NCBI GenBank assembly: GCA_022376515.1
Contig: WTXI01000015.1
Location: forward strand, 186,001-250,000
DNA: 64,000 nt
Direction: 5' to 3'
DNA from: Lactifluus volemus
Lineage: Eukaryota > Basidiomycota > Agaricomycetes > Russulales > Russulaceae
The translations under genes were made by a program, and so were the position numbers. This document shows, one piece after another, positions 11,001 to 21,727 of the stretch (positions are counted from its first letter, which is position 1; each line of letters begins with the position of its first letter). The notes beneath the pieces were generated by a model. It saw nothing but the letters and a program-made list of their open reading frames with translations. It did no database searches and was not told the DNA's origin.

Positions 11001-14000
11001 CTATAGAGATGCTAGAAGGTTTTGCACCCATGGGTTGTTGTCTAGCCTTTGCTGGTATTCGGAGAAACAACTTTTGAGTTCGTTCAGTCGGTCTTCTGGA
11101 GAGAGATCGTCCGTCATGACGATGTCTTCGCCGTCAGCCCCAGACACATCCGAAGAACGTGAAGCCCAGGCCTTCAAAAGTTCTTCAACTATTTGAACAC
11201 CACTCTCGATGACTTCCGGAGAGAACTGAGCGTCCCGCGATGGCGTCTGCTCTGGATAAATCGACGGCTCAACCTCTAAACTAGCTTGGGGCTCTGATAA
11301 CGCGTACCTGTACCGAAATCCTCCAGTTCTTCGGCCTTGCGTTTGGCAAGCTACAGAATGTCAGTCCTGAAACCAGGTCATACATCCGAAGGGTAGACAT
11401 TACTCGAATGACAGGTTCTGGGAAATTTGCCATTTTGGCAACATGTATGCCAAACTCTGGTCGGAAACGCCTAAAATACTCGTCAAATCGAACGTGCAGG
11501 TTGATTGACCTCGAGGACACACCGGGCTCTACTTTATAAGTAATGTGATGTCGCGCTCCCTGGTCTGGCTATCCGAGTCTGATACGTGGGCGACAACGTG
11601 CAAATTCTTGACATGGCTAATTTCTTGGTCGAGCGCTGTGAGTTCATGAAAATGTGTGGCAAACAAGCAGAACGCATGGATCTCGGATGCAATTTTCCTG
11701 AACGCCGTTAATACGAGGAAAGACAAGGAAGGATCCACATACTCAGATATGGACCATGCCAACCCAAAACCGTCATAGGTGGACGTCCCTGAAATATTGG
11801 GGTAAGCGAAGACGTCGACTCGTTATAGTTCTAACGAACCCCTTCCAAGCTCGTCGATGATGATGAGTGAGTCTTTTGTGGCAGACTGGTGTTACGCGAC
11901 ATATGAACCAACTCAATTTCCAAAGACAAAGAACTGACTTTGAGGATCGTAGCAGTCTCCAACATTTCCGCCATGAAGGTTGAAATGCCCTTCAGCTGAC
12001 TGTCCCCTGCACCCACGCGGCATAAAACCGAGTCAAAAATGGGTAGTTGGGCCTCCGAGCAAGGCACGAATGAACCGATCTGGGCCATAAGTGCGATGAC
12101 CCCGACCTGTACAGAGCAATGAGCTATCCAAGCACGACACCAACGCGTACACGACATACTTGACGAATGTAAGTGCTCTTTCCACCCATATTAGGACCAG
12201 CTAGTCGACAAGGTCAGAGTAGCACGAGTACAAGACTTGGAACGGACTGATTATTTGAAATTCGCTCTTTTCTGCCATACGAAAGATAATTGAACCATGT
12301 ATCTGATAATTAACGAACGGGAAAACATACCTTTGATCATCTCCACGTCGTTTGGAATAAAGCTTATATCATCTTGTACTTCGAGGCAAGGGTGTCGCGC
12401 ATCTTTGAGGATGAGGTCTCCAGCACCTATATGAAAGTAAGTCTCCTCAGCGAGCGAGTTCACAGGCAACAAAACGGACCATTCTCGAGGACTGTGGGCT
12501 TGACGTATGCTTCAGGAGCGTTAACTGCAATATGGGCAAAACTACAAGTAATAAACGACAGCAGCGTCAACCAAGCGACACACGCTCACCTCAGAATTAC
12601 GTCTAGATGTGCGAGGACATCATTCAACAATTCCAGGACAGGGGTATACGTCGCTGCAAGCAAGACTTCGATTCTTGGACTGAGCGAAGAAAAGCAGGTA
12701 CAAACACGCAATCGATACAACTTCCTTTACCAATCCACTCTGGGTACGCGAATAGGCTTCGGTTGCCTCTTGATACTCCATGGCGAAGTTCTTTAGTTTG
12801 GTAGTTGTAAGTAAACTCCGGATTTGACAGTCCCGAGCTCAATATATTTACGCTTGTTACTGATGGCTCGAGCGTCCTAATGACCGTCGAGAAACCACAC
12901 AGCATTCAGGAGAACAATCCACGCACATTTTTGGTCAGCCGGAACGAGTACCCGTAGGTCGCTGAGTTTTCTAGATGTAGCTTCTTATCGAGCTCGAGAT
13001 TGAGGTCATCTGCCGCATTGCGATGTTCTTCGTCTAGTCCATCCCGTGCTGCGCTGATCTGGTCTGCCAACTTCCGCAGGCGAGGGTCGTAGTCAGGCTT
13101 GATAACATAATTATGCCTTCCTAGTTCAGAAAGATCGAGCGTTTCTTCGACCATCTCGGCATACTTGTCAAGACTGGTAGCATGCTTTTCAAGGTGGCTC
13201 AGATAAGTCTCTTGAATGAGCTGATGACTACGTTCAGTGTTTGCATCGACGTGCTTTAGAGCTTCAATGAGCCAGCCAGCTAGAAAAGGAATTTGTTAGT
13301 CGGACACTCCTTGAAACCCGAAAGAGTTTACCTTGAGAACTGCTTGATAAACCCGCACAACATCCTCAAGAGAAGCTACTGATTTCTGGAATCGTTTGCT
13401 GATGCGATTCATGTCAGGCATAAGTTTCATAAAGTCGTCCTGGATTGTTGTTCATCTCGTTATCTTCTCGAACGGACAGGTGTGACCTACCTGTAGAGTT
13501 CTTCGTGCATTCGAGTCTTCAACAAATGTCTCGACCAACTCTTGTCGTTTTACTTAGTAGCCACAGACATCAGTGCCGTAGAGCTGTCCGACCCAAAAAA
13601 CATACGAATCTCATGGCGATTGACAAGCGGCTGCTTCAGCCAACTTCCAAGCATCCGTGTCCCTTGCGCGGTCTTGCATTTATTTAAAAGTCCAAGAAGC
13701 GTTGTATTTTTCGCTCCAGAACTCTTCATTGAATGAGCCGAAATAATGATTGTACCTTTTGAAAACCAGACCCACATTTCCGTTGTCCATGAGGTTCAAG
13801 GCGCGTAGAGCGCTCGCATCCAACCGCATATATTGCCCCAAGTCGTGTGTACGGATAGTCCAGGCACCATGATTGGACGAATCGGATAGGAGACTGAGGT
13901 AAGTGATCAGTGCTGCAACGGCAGAAGGAGCGGTGGGTAGCTTTAGTTGCGCTACCGAAACATCGAGGTTAGCACAACGAAGTCGGCAACAAGAACCGCG

Positions 14001-15060
14001 TACGGATTATGACGGAACCCTCCGCAGCGCCAGCTCCCGTGTTGAGGGCGCTAATAAACGTGTGAGATCATCTTCGACAGTCTTTGCCACAAATTCGCCT
14101 GAGGAAACCGATTGAATATGTATGGCGTGGTGAATGTGCGGACTTGACTTACTCGGTTTCCGTTCAGTAATAACGATGCCACATCTGTCGAGGACGTCTC
14201 GAAGCTTTCTGAGGTCGAAATCACGATCTGTTGCGCCAGAGGTGGTACCCGAGGGTAGGACAGCTTCCTTGATTCCTAACTGGATGGCAAGGGTCTGGGA
14301 AATACGGACAGTGAGCCTTCATGGCGCACCCGAGAACGCACAACGGCACACCTCGACGTTGGAGAATGCATCGTTATCCACAAAGTCCGCTACTCCAAAC
14401 TGCCGCAGCTAGTATCTGCGAATGCAATCCCGATAGTTTTTATCTTTGCCTTGCCGACAGAACCGGGGACCGTGGGAGTAGTCGCAGTTTACTGCCATGA
14501 TAACTGGTGGAGACAAAATTCATTATTGACGAAGAGGAGATCCTCAACAGCTTGCAGGTTCCCGGTGATGCCTTGGGATTCCCGTTAGTCAAACTAAGGG
14601 GATGAATGCGCCTGTCTTACTTCCTTGTCCAACTTGAACTTTGAAACCTTTTTACCATGGCCAGCCTCTGGTACCCATATCTCCACCTTGAGCTGTCTAC
14701 TTGTCAATACCTCCTAAGAAAGGATGTCGCAACTGTGGGCCTGAGCGTGACACTGGGCAAGCCTGCCGTTTTGCCACCGGAACCGAGGTATTTGAGGACA
14801 GAATTGGTGTGATATACGTGCTGGGCGACATAGAGAGCATCAGGCCATGTGCGCTGTAAAAATCTTCGTTGCTGGCTTTCCTGAAGAAGAACCGGATGGT
14901 GCCATCAGTCTCTGGGGACTTAGGAGGAAGTTTTTTGAAGAATGCGATGAAACCGGGGTCGAAAGAATCTTAAAATGAGTGAGAAAAATAGCAAATTAAA
15001 CAGCTGGAGAGTGCGAGTACCGGTCTCATCATCCTTCTCTTTACCGTACATAAGTGACAT
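11001..15060 (-). CDS. MSH2: DNA mismatch repair ATPase MSH2 (MutS homologue 2)
   Basis: MSH2 pairs with MSH6 or MSH3 to recognise mismatches and small loops in the nucleus. The N-terminal mismatch-binding domain is visible at about 14700-14990 ([13 protein letters not shown], then DFYSAHGPDALYVA). The ATPase domain shows Walker [14 protein letters not shown] (about 12160-12195), [15 protein letters not shown] and the signature [20 protein letters not shown]. The Walker B region has [21 protein letters not shown], and [11 protein letters not shown] follows. The C-terminal helix region (about 11001-11310) continues from [11 protein letters not shown] to WVQNLLASL and a TAG. The N-terminus starts [11 protein letters not shown] at 15060. 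There are more than ten short introns. The full length and all ATPase motifs argue for a functional gene; I did not check every splice join. Confidence 0.95.
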
Positions 15061-16344
15061 GTCGAGCGAGTAACTTAAGCTTCCTTTCCTTTACAGGCGG
15101 TACTGTATTCGCGTGAAGGCGCGACGCGACGCGTACCTTACGTCATAAATACCCACGAGATTGGTTGGGAACCTGGCATCGTTTTAACCTCACAGCACAC
15201 CTCCTGCATTTGATGAATGATTTATGGCATCCGTTCACTGCCCCCTTTTCTTCTTTTTTTTTTTTTCCGCACTCGTGTGTACAGTGGTCGCGTCGTTCCT
15301 TCCGTGACCTCTGAAGTACAGTAGTGCTAGAATGAATGGACTTCTTGTCGGCATCACTTTTTTTTTCTACTTTGACACCAAATACCTCGGTGTGGAAGCC
15401 CGGAAAGGAGCCCATATTACTTTCTGTGAACTTCAGCTATGTCACTAGTGCTTCTTGAACAGATTGAGTAGAGCCTCAACGTCTCAACTACAGTACAGTA
15501 CTGTATGAAATAAGGGTTCCGATCTACAGTTTTACGTCATGGACTTTGACTTGATTCGGAGACCCGTACTTTACTTGAAATCTTTTATTGTCGATGGCCT
15601 GACCTTTGGGGAATTCCCTTAAGGTTCCGATGGGGAATTTACAGGATTCTACCCAGAGTAGTGAAATTGTGGACCAAGTGTATCCAAGGAGAGACAGCAT
15701 TGTAAGTGAAGTGACGTCCGTGCTTCATAGCCGTCGTAATGCATCGTGTTACCCCGACGGAAATTCGTGACAGCTGCGATGTGACCACTGGCTCGGGATC
15801 AAGTAGCACAACTTGCTACTTTTTATTGCCGAGTCCCCGGCAAAGAATCAAGAATAATGACGAAAGGACAATCACAGATTATCCGCTATACGACACCTGC
15901 ACGTGCACACGGTAAAGTATGGTAAGCATGTTTCATAGATAGTACTTTAGACTCTGTTATTTCCTCGTGCAACTATAGACAGCAGAAAAACAAAGCTAGG
16001 GGTGGTTGGGATAGACGGTGGTGGGTCGTCGAGTAGCGGTGAATGAGATGACGCGGAAAAGAGTTTGGTTATCTGTAAACCCTATCGTCACCCATTTTAG
16101 TTCAGGTCTGGACAATATACACAAAGTAAAGTAAGGATGAAGAAAGCAATGGTGTCGCGGGAAAGCAATCATCGAGTAGAAAATGTCCAAGGAAAGTTCG
16201 TTAGAGGTCGTAAAAGGTCGTAACAAGTCGTAAGTATTCATCAAGTGCTGGCGCGGCACAAAAGGGGTGCAATAAATGGCACGTAAGGATGTCAAGTAGA
16301 ATCGGAACACGGAATCGGGTGGAGGGGACTCGTCAGGCCATGCG
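15061..16344. other. Intergenic region
   Basis: This is the MSH2 upstream region and beyond. It contains T/A homopolymers near 15250 and 15360 and a 12-base palindrome TACAGTACTGTA near 15492-15503. No supported gene. Confidence 0.4.
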
Positions 16345-16898
16345 TCATGATCCGAGGGCGATGCTCTCGCCCTGGCCATGCGGTGGACGGCCGAGAATCG
16401 AGATGTACGTCGACGAGCGATGTGCAAGCGTAATCGTACAATCATCAGTGGGCGATGATCGCGAAAAAAACTCGTCGTCGTCCTCGTATGGCGAAGAGCC
16501 CGAGTTTATCTAACATACACACACCACGCACAAAAGTCAGTCACTTAGTTCAAAAAATAAAAAAAATTGTAGGGCGGGGGGGCGACAGAAGCGGAGACGT
16601 ACCCATTGTCCCAAGACTTCCTCTAGTCGAGCCGCTTCTTCTTGTGTAAAATGGACATTGGTGCCCTTCTCGGCGTGCAATTTGAGCAGCTCACTGAGCG
16701 TGCGCTTTCCAGAGCCTGTGCGGCTACCACCATGTGGTGCCGGTGGTACATCAGGCCTGGAAGTGTCGTCGGCTTCACCATGGAAGGAAACGGAAGGCGG
16801 GTAGGGACGGCGGAGTTGGCGGTGGAGGGACGGACAGTTGATTCTGGGTGGTCCCAGTCTTCCGGAGGCTGAGAAGCGTGGCGCGATGAGTTTGACAT
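16345..16898 (-). CDS. Small conserved hypothetical protein
   Basis: The predicted product is about 150 residues in two exons. It starts MSNSSRHASQPPEDWDHPES at 16898. The conserved-looking core is GKRTLSELLKLHAEKG, then FTQEEAARLEEVLGQW, followed by an intron of about 90 bases. The second exon begins INSGSSPYEDDDEFFSR and ends with TGA at 16345-16347. The core looks like a helix-rich pair and the rest is disordered. Between the N-terminal half and the core (about 16772-16800) the frame moves in the way a single lost base would cause, and no intron explains it. I recognise no named family; this architecture, as far as I recall it, is common in agaricomycetes. Function unknown. Confidence 0.6.
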
Positions 16899-17192
16899 GG
16901 CAAGCCGAATGGGAGAAGCAACCAAGTGCGTGAATGAAGGTCAAGTTGTGAGTGGGATAAGATGTTAAGTAATACAATCAACAAAAACCCCCCCGAATGA
17001 CTCGGCAGCCACAGCCACACCACGTGTCAACCTGCCTTATAAGTGAACTTCTAGCCCCACAGCGGAAGTGAACAAGTAAAAAATGTATTGTCTTTCGTCA
17101 TCTATCTCGGTATAGAAAAAAAAACAATGCGAGAAATCATTCAGTGTAATTGGCCCGGTTGGTCCCGCCAAGAACACCCAAAACTCAACATC

Positions 17193-18688
17193 CTAGAACA
17201 GCACCACAGAACAAACTAGAATAGCAGCGCTCATAAGCACACCCAAAACGCCGCGTGGTGCAACGACAGCCGTGCCATTCGAACTTGTTGAGGAGACGAA
17301 TTGGATTTCGATGACCCAGACGACTGGGGTGCTGAACCACTTGCGCTCGTCGATGCCGAGGAACCGGTTGTCGGTGGTGCCGCATTGGCCAGTGACACGA
17401 CCTTGCTCCATTGTGCCGCCGCATTTGCTTTCGTATCGGTCAAGCTGAAGGGCAAGTATGACACATCACCTTTGCTGTCAAGCTGAACCAGCGCGGTGAT
17501 GCTTGCATAGTAGGTCGCCAATGGGTCCTTCGTACTCGGTGCTGCCAGTATCTGGGTCGTGTTGGTCTCGACGTTCAACACGTATGTGGCAGAACAATCA
17601 TCTGGAACGAACGCGAACGCTTTTTGCACCTGGTGCGAGAGTGAGACATATAGTTTCAGTAGAGCGAATGATTCCACGTACATCATTTTCTTGGAAGAAG
17701 ACGCGGTCTGGCCATGGGTCGCGGGGATTGTTCCAGTAGGCGCCGGGAAGGGTTGAGGAGCAGGCTGAAAATAATCATCTGGACAAGGTTCTGAAATGTC
17801 CACCTCGACGAGTAAGAACTTGACTCACAATGTATCACATAGATATCCGCACTGCCGGCAGCCGTGCCAGGAACATTGAGAAAGAAGACGTGATTCTGAG
17901 CGAGGGCCATCACGGGCTGGTAGGCAGCTGCATATGGCGCCTTTTCCACATCCACCCATTGGAGTGATGTGGCCTTGGCAGCTTTTAAGAGGCCCATGTC
18001 CAAGCGGAATAATTCTCCCTTCGACAACGCGTCTGTAAAACGGCCAAGAGTCAACAGGTGGCGTAATGAAGGGTGAGTGTTTCCACCGGAAGGGAACGTA
18101 CAGAATTCATTGGTATCGTGGTCGAGAATCGCATTGAATGACGAAGGGTCGAATGAGCTAGTCGTCACGGTCTGAGTGGACCACGACTTGGCAGCCGCAT
18201 CATAGATGTGAATGTCCGAAGGTTTCGACTTATCCCCGTTGGTAACGTAGATGGCATTCGCGTACTAGAGAGAAAAAAATGTCATGACACCATTTCCTAT
18301 GCACGACAGAGGATACATACTTCTGAAAGGAAGCAAGTTGTATTGGCACCGTCAAAGGGTCTGCGAAAATGAATGACAGTAAACCCATTCGAACACGTTT
18401 GCTTCCATAGTAGAAGCAACTCACGGACGGCCAGAAGTGGTGATGTCGGTGGCAGTACCTTTAAATCCGCAGACCCGGAAGGAGAATAGACTTAAGTGGG
18501 AAGCCACTAGACAAAGGTAGATCGAGACGTACCGCTTGCCCAGCTGTTCTGCGTGCCAGCATTCCAGTCTTTGCCATCCAGGTGAAAGCAAGCAATTCCA
18601 GTTGGCATCGAATGTGACACACGAAGATGCGCGCACAAAGGCAGGAACACGAAAAGAGGACGAAAGTGAGGATTAAGGAAGTGAACAT
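17193..18688 (-). CDS. Secreted, probably GPI-anchored cell-surface protein
   Basis: The protein starts with a hydrophobic leader (MFTSLILTFVLFS) at 18688. The body has segments such as CVTFDANWN, GKDWNAGTQNSWASG, NAIYVTNGDKSKPSDIHIYD, SFNAILDHDTN, GELFRLDMGLLK and MALAQNHVFFLNVPG, which give a repeated beta-strand, kelch- or propeller-like pattern. A serine- and alanine-rich stalk follows (about 17290-17400). The C-terminus is a hydrophobic tail, VLGVLMSAAILVCSVVLF, as expected for a GPI signal. Several introns are visible. The frame changes near the stalk-tail junction (about 17288) and within the first exon (about 18550-18640) without good splice sites. These look like small indels, either sequencing errors or early decay. 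The function is unknown; a wall or surface location is inferred. Confidence 0.65.
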
Positions 18689-18883
18689 GATAATGAAGGT
18701 GATGGTTGGAGTGGATGGTGGTGGTAGTGGTGGTAGTAGTGGGGACCGACACGGTGATGGCGCGAAGGGAGTAAAAATTGAAAATTGGGGTACAGTCCAA
18801 CTATGGTCACGTCTTTTCCTCGCCTGGCATTGTATTACAGTATTCGCTTATACAGTAGAGAGGTTCAAGTTATACCAAGTTGG

Positions 18884-19400
18884 CCTCAATTTGCCTTCTG
18901 ACTTTGCTCCACTGCCCGACGGCCATCATGGCCGCTCCTCTTCCGTCAGCTGCGTACCGGTAACAAATCGACCATCGTTGTGTGAATCTACACTTTGGTC
19001 GTGGACGTAGTGGAGGACACCGAAAGCGAGGGGAGGCGTCCCGCGGCTCTGCGAGCGGCTGCGCAGCTCTGAGACGAATGAGGAAGGTGCCGACATCATT
19101 ATACTCGCGTCAACGGGGCAGTTGTCCGAGGCGTCGCAGGAGTCGAAACGATGTCGGGATGTCGGAACCAGTATCCATCACATTCTGAAACCTTAAGAAC
19201 AGGACGTAGCCTTCGAGTTATCCGGATGGTAACTGAATGACACTGAGCTGCTCGCCGCGCCGCTGCGAGTTGTTGCTGTCTGAGATCGACTACGTTCGTG
19301 ATGTGATACTGCGACCGAAATATTTAGAGCTTTTCCCATTGACTACTCCCTGGCTTCTCAGTGGGGAAAGAAAGTGAGCGACCATCTTCTCTTCGTCATT
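18884..19400 (-). pseudogene. BIR1: Duplicated BIR1 C-terminal fragment
   Basis: This stretch aligns in the same orientation with the tail of the intact BIR1 gene at about 21735-22390. Shared landmarks are the words CTCAATTTGCCTTCTGAC at the 3' end, TTCCGTCAGCTGCG, TTGGTCGTGGA with GGAGGCGTCCCG, and TCTTCGTCATTTAA/TGA at the other end. About 80 bases of the C-terminal helix coding region are missing, and many substitutions and small indels are present. It contains no BIR domain, so it is not functional. At about 19400 it is directly joined to a kinase relic, which marks an old rearrangement breakpoint. Confidence 0.8.
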
Positions 19401-20080
19401 TAATACTTTCTCCGTCGACTTCCGTTGTGTCAGGCCGAGGTCACACCCGCGCCGCCTTTTTGCCTCATTAGACATTTCCTGGGTCGGCGCGGCGAATTTG
19501 CGCCGTTATTTAGGATCATACGCCTTCAGGTTTCTCGCAATCGCCCTCAAGAGCTCATGCTCTTTCCCACCAGCGGGCTTCAAGTTGTCAACAAGGTACG
19601 TCTACATGGCCATCGGTCAGCCCTGATCGGACTATACATCATCTTCTCCACCTCGGGCGCTATCTAATACTTCGTTGCGCAGTGGTCATCGACCTCCTCA
19701 TGCCCGTCCTTCACCTGCGCTATCAAAACCGTTGATTTTCAAATAAGATGGCCGTCTGGCTCGATATCCTTGTGGGATTGTGAAGATAGGCGAGGCCTTG
19801 GATCAGGCCCATACAAACCTGAGGGACCTTGCTATCGAGTTTACTACGGTAGTTCTTTGACGCTATCCATTTTGGGTAGAATGGCCCACGATCTGGACTG
19901 CGTGTGGAACGAATCGAGCAATGAGACGACGTACACTGGCTTCGGCTGGATGGTCTGAATATCTCGAGCTCGTTCGATTCGTCCCGAATTTTCTTCGCGA
20001 TCAGTTCCTTACTCGGTTCCGACGATCGATACACGGTGAAAATGTTGGACGGCATCTAGGGAGCGAGCTTCAGCGTAGCA
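19400..20080 (-). pseudogene. Protein kinase relic, copy A
   Basis: On the minus strand the fragment reads SKELIAKKIRDESNELEIF (about 19990), VCMGLIQGLAYLH and HKDIEPD (a damaged HRD motif, about 19780-19800). IAPEVEK-like and YSPIRADRW segments follow at about 19600-19660. The last resembles the APE region of agaricomycete-type protein kinases, and RADRW is a hallmark of that expansion. Stops and frame shifts occur throughout. It is homologous to the relic at 27.3-27.9 kb, which lies in the opposite orientation. The glycine loop and a usable open frame are lacking. Confidence 0.75.
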
Positions 20081-20955
20081 TACAAGTAGAAAAGGGTTGC
20101 TGCACCTTGAAAAATGGCTCCCAGGAGATATCATTAGCATCCACGACGACTTCTTGTTGCACCTCATAGCCGTGTGCTCTCGACCTGCATGACCTACGCC
20201 TCCAGCACTAGCACCTGGGCTCGCTGTCACCCGTGGAGTGTTGATTCCGTCGTATCCCCGGTGAACTTCATGGGGTATGTTCCTTTGTATCCCTCGTCCC
20301 CTCCGTTGACTTCGACGCTGCCAACCGCGGTGCTCACATAGAAATTATTTTCTGTATTAAACCCACGACGGTTCAGCCTGCGAGCTCGCTTATATACAAA
20401 GCACAATATACATACCATTTGACTATTATACAGAAACAGAGTTGCATAGCCATTGTCCCAAATGAAGATTGGAAATTTTGTTGGCGACACGAACGATGGT
20501 AGCCCCCTAAGTCTGTATGCGTGGAGTTGGTCTGATTGGTCTTCCGTGACGTTCAAAATATGGAAATTCCGAGATAAGGCAAGGAAAGAACAGCCAGAGA
20601 GCGTTTTTTTTTTTCAATTTTGTGACCATTTTCCCACTTTAATAAAGATGCTCGTATCGTTGGAGAAGGTCCGAGCTGACTAGATGTTCGTCTTAGACAT
20701 CTTTAGCAGCGTATTCCATGCCTATAGAGCACCCACCACCACCGTGTCATCATCTGACTTGGGATCGAGAAAGCCGAGTTCGTCGAGAGCCCGTTGATGG
20801 TATTCTTTGCCGGCTGACAGAGCTTCGGAGGGCTTCCAGAGTTCCAAGAAGCGCCGAGTTTCCTGTGATGGGCAGCCTTTGGCCGATCTCCTCTATGAGC
20901 TAATTGATGAACACATGTACCTCACTACAACAACTCACAAAAGCCAAAAGGTATG
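20081..20955. other. Relic-rich intergenic region
   Basis: This lies between the kinase relic and the copia relic. A 109-codon frame on the minus strand (20227-20556) is open but matches nothing I recognise. It may include further degraded element sequence. Confidence 0.35.
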
Positions 20956-21511
20956 GAGGCCGGACCTAGGCCGGGCACAGTCGAGACTCGAGAGGACTCA
21001 GTCCACATCTCCAAGGGGTCCAAGTTGCAAGCACGCGGGGCCAAGGCACGGTAGGTTGGATATGATAAAGAATCTCCTCACGACCACAGGATTTATTGGC
21101 CCGAACGAAGCAAATATTGGGTCGAGCGTGACGTAAAATTCGTAGGCGAAACAGTTACCGTGTATGCGCCTTCACAGACCCAGCCTGGACAAGCCGCGGG
21201 CGTCCCTCCTCAGCAACAAGTCACGCCACCAGCCCCGCCAGCTCCTTCTTCACCAGGATTGCCATCGCTCAAAAACGCCTGGACAACCAGCCGATGAACC
21301 AGGAGAAGCGCCAGTCACCGACATCTATTCCACCATCACCATTGACGCCACTTTCTTCCACCGCGAAAAAAGCGACATGTGGCCAGAAAAGGGTGTCCGT
21401 AAAAACGCTGCGGCTGAGAAAACCGCGGAGAGGGTAAACGTCAGACGCTCAGAAGAAAAGGCCTCTGAAGACAAGCCGACAACAAAAGGGGGCATCCCAT
21501 TACTATCGTGA
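20956..21511 (+). mobile_element. Ty1/copia retrotransposon pol fragment (integrase C-terminal region)
   Basis: One plus-strand frame reads SKLQARGAKAR, stop, VGYDKESPHDHRIYWPER, then YWVERDVKFVGETVTVY and a proline/glutamine-rich linker (about 21020-21290), ending at TGA. The ARWVGYD...RIYWP...VERDVKF pattern is the integrase C-terminal region of copia pol. The tryptophan of RWVGY is TAG here. I see no reverse transcriptase, RNase H or long terminal repeats in the window. It is a degraded fragment lying between the BIR1-tail/kinase chimera and intact BIR1. Confidence 0.8.
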
Positions 21512-21727
21512 TGACATGGCCATGGAAATCCTAAGCAGCACAACGTCCCTTCTAGCTCGCATTGTCAGAGCCGAGGAGGCAGGTTTCTAGTCCATATGAA
21601 TTCAACAGGCGCTTGGCCTGCTTGCGGCAAGATTGGTATGCGTATGGTGTGATAACGAATCAGTACACCGTCCGAGTCCATAAAACAGATGTGGGACGAA
21701 ATAAGAAGAAAAAAAATAGATGACAGG

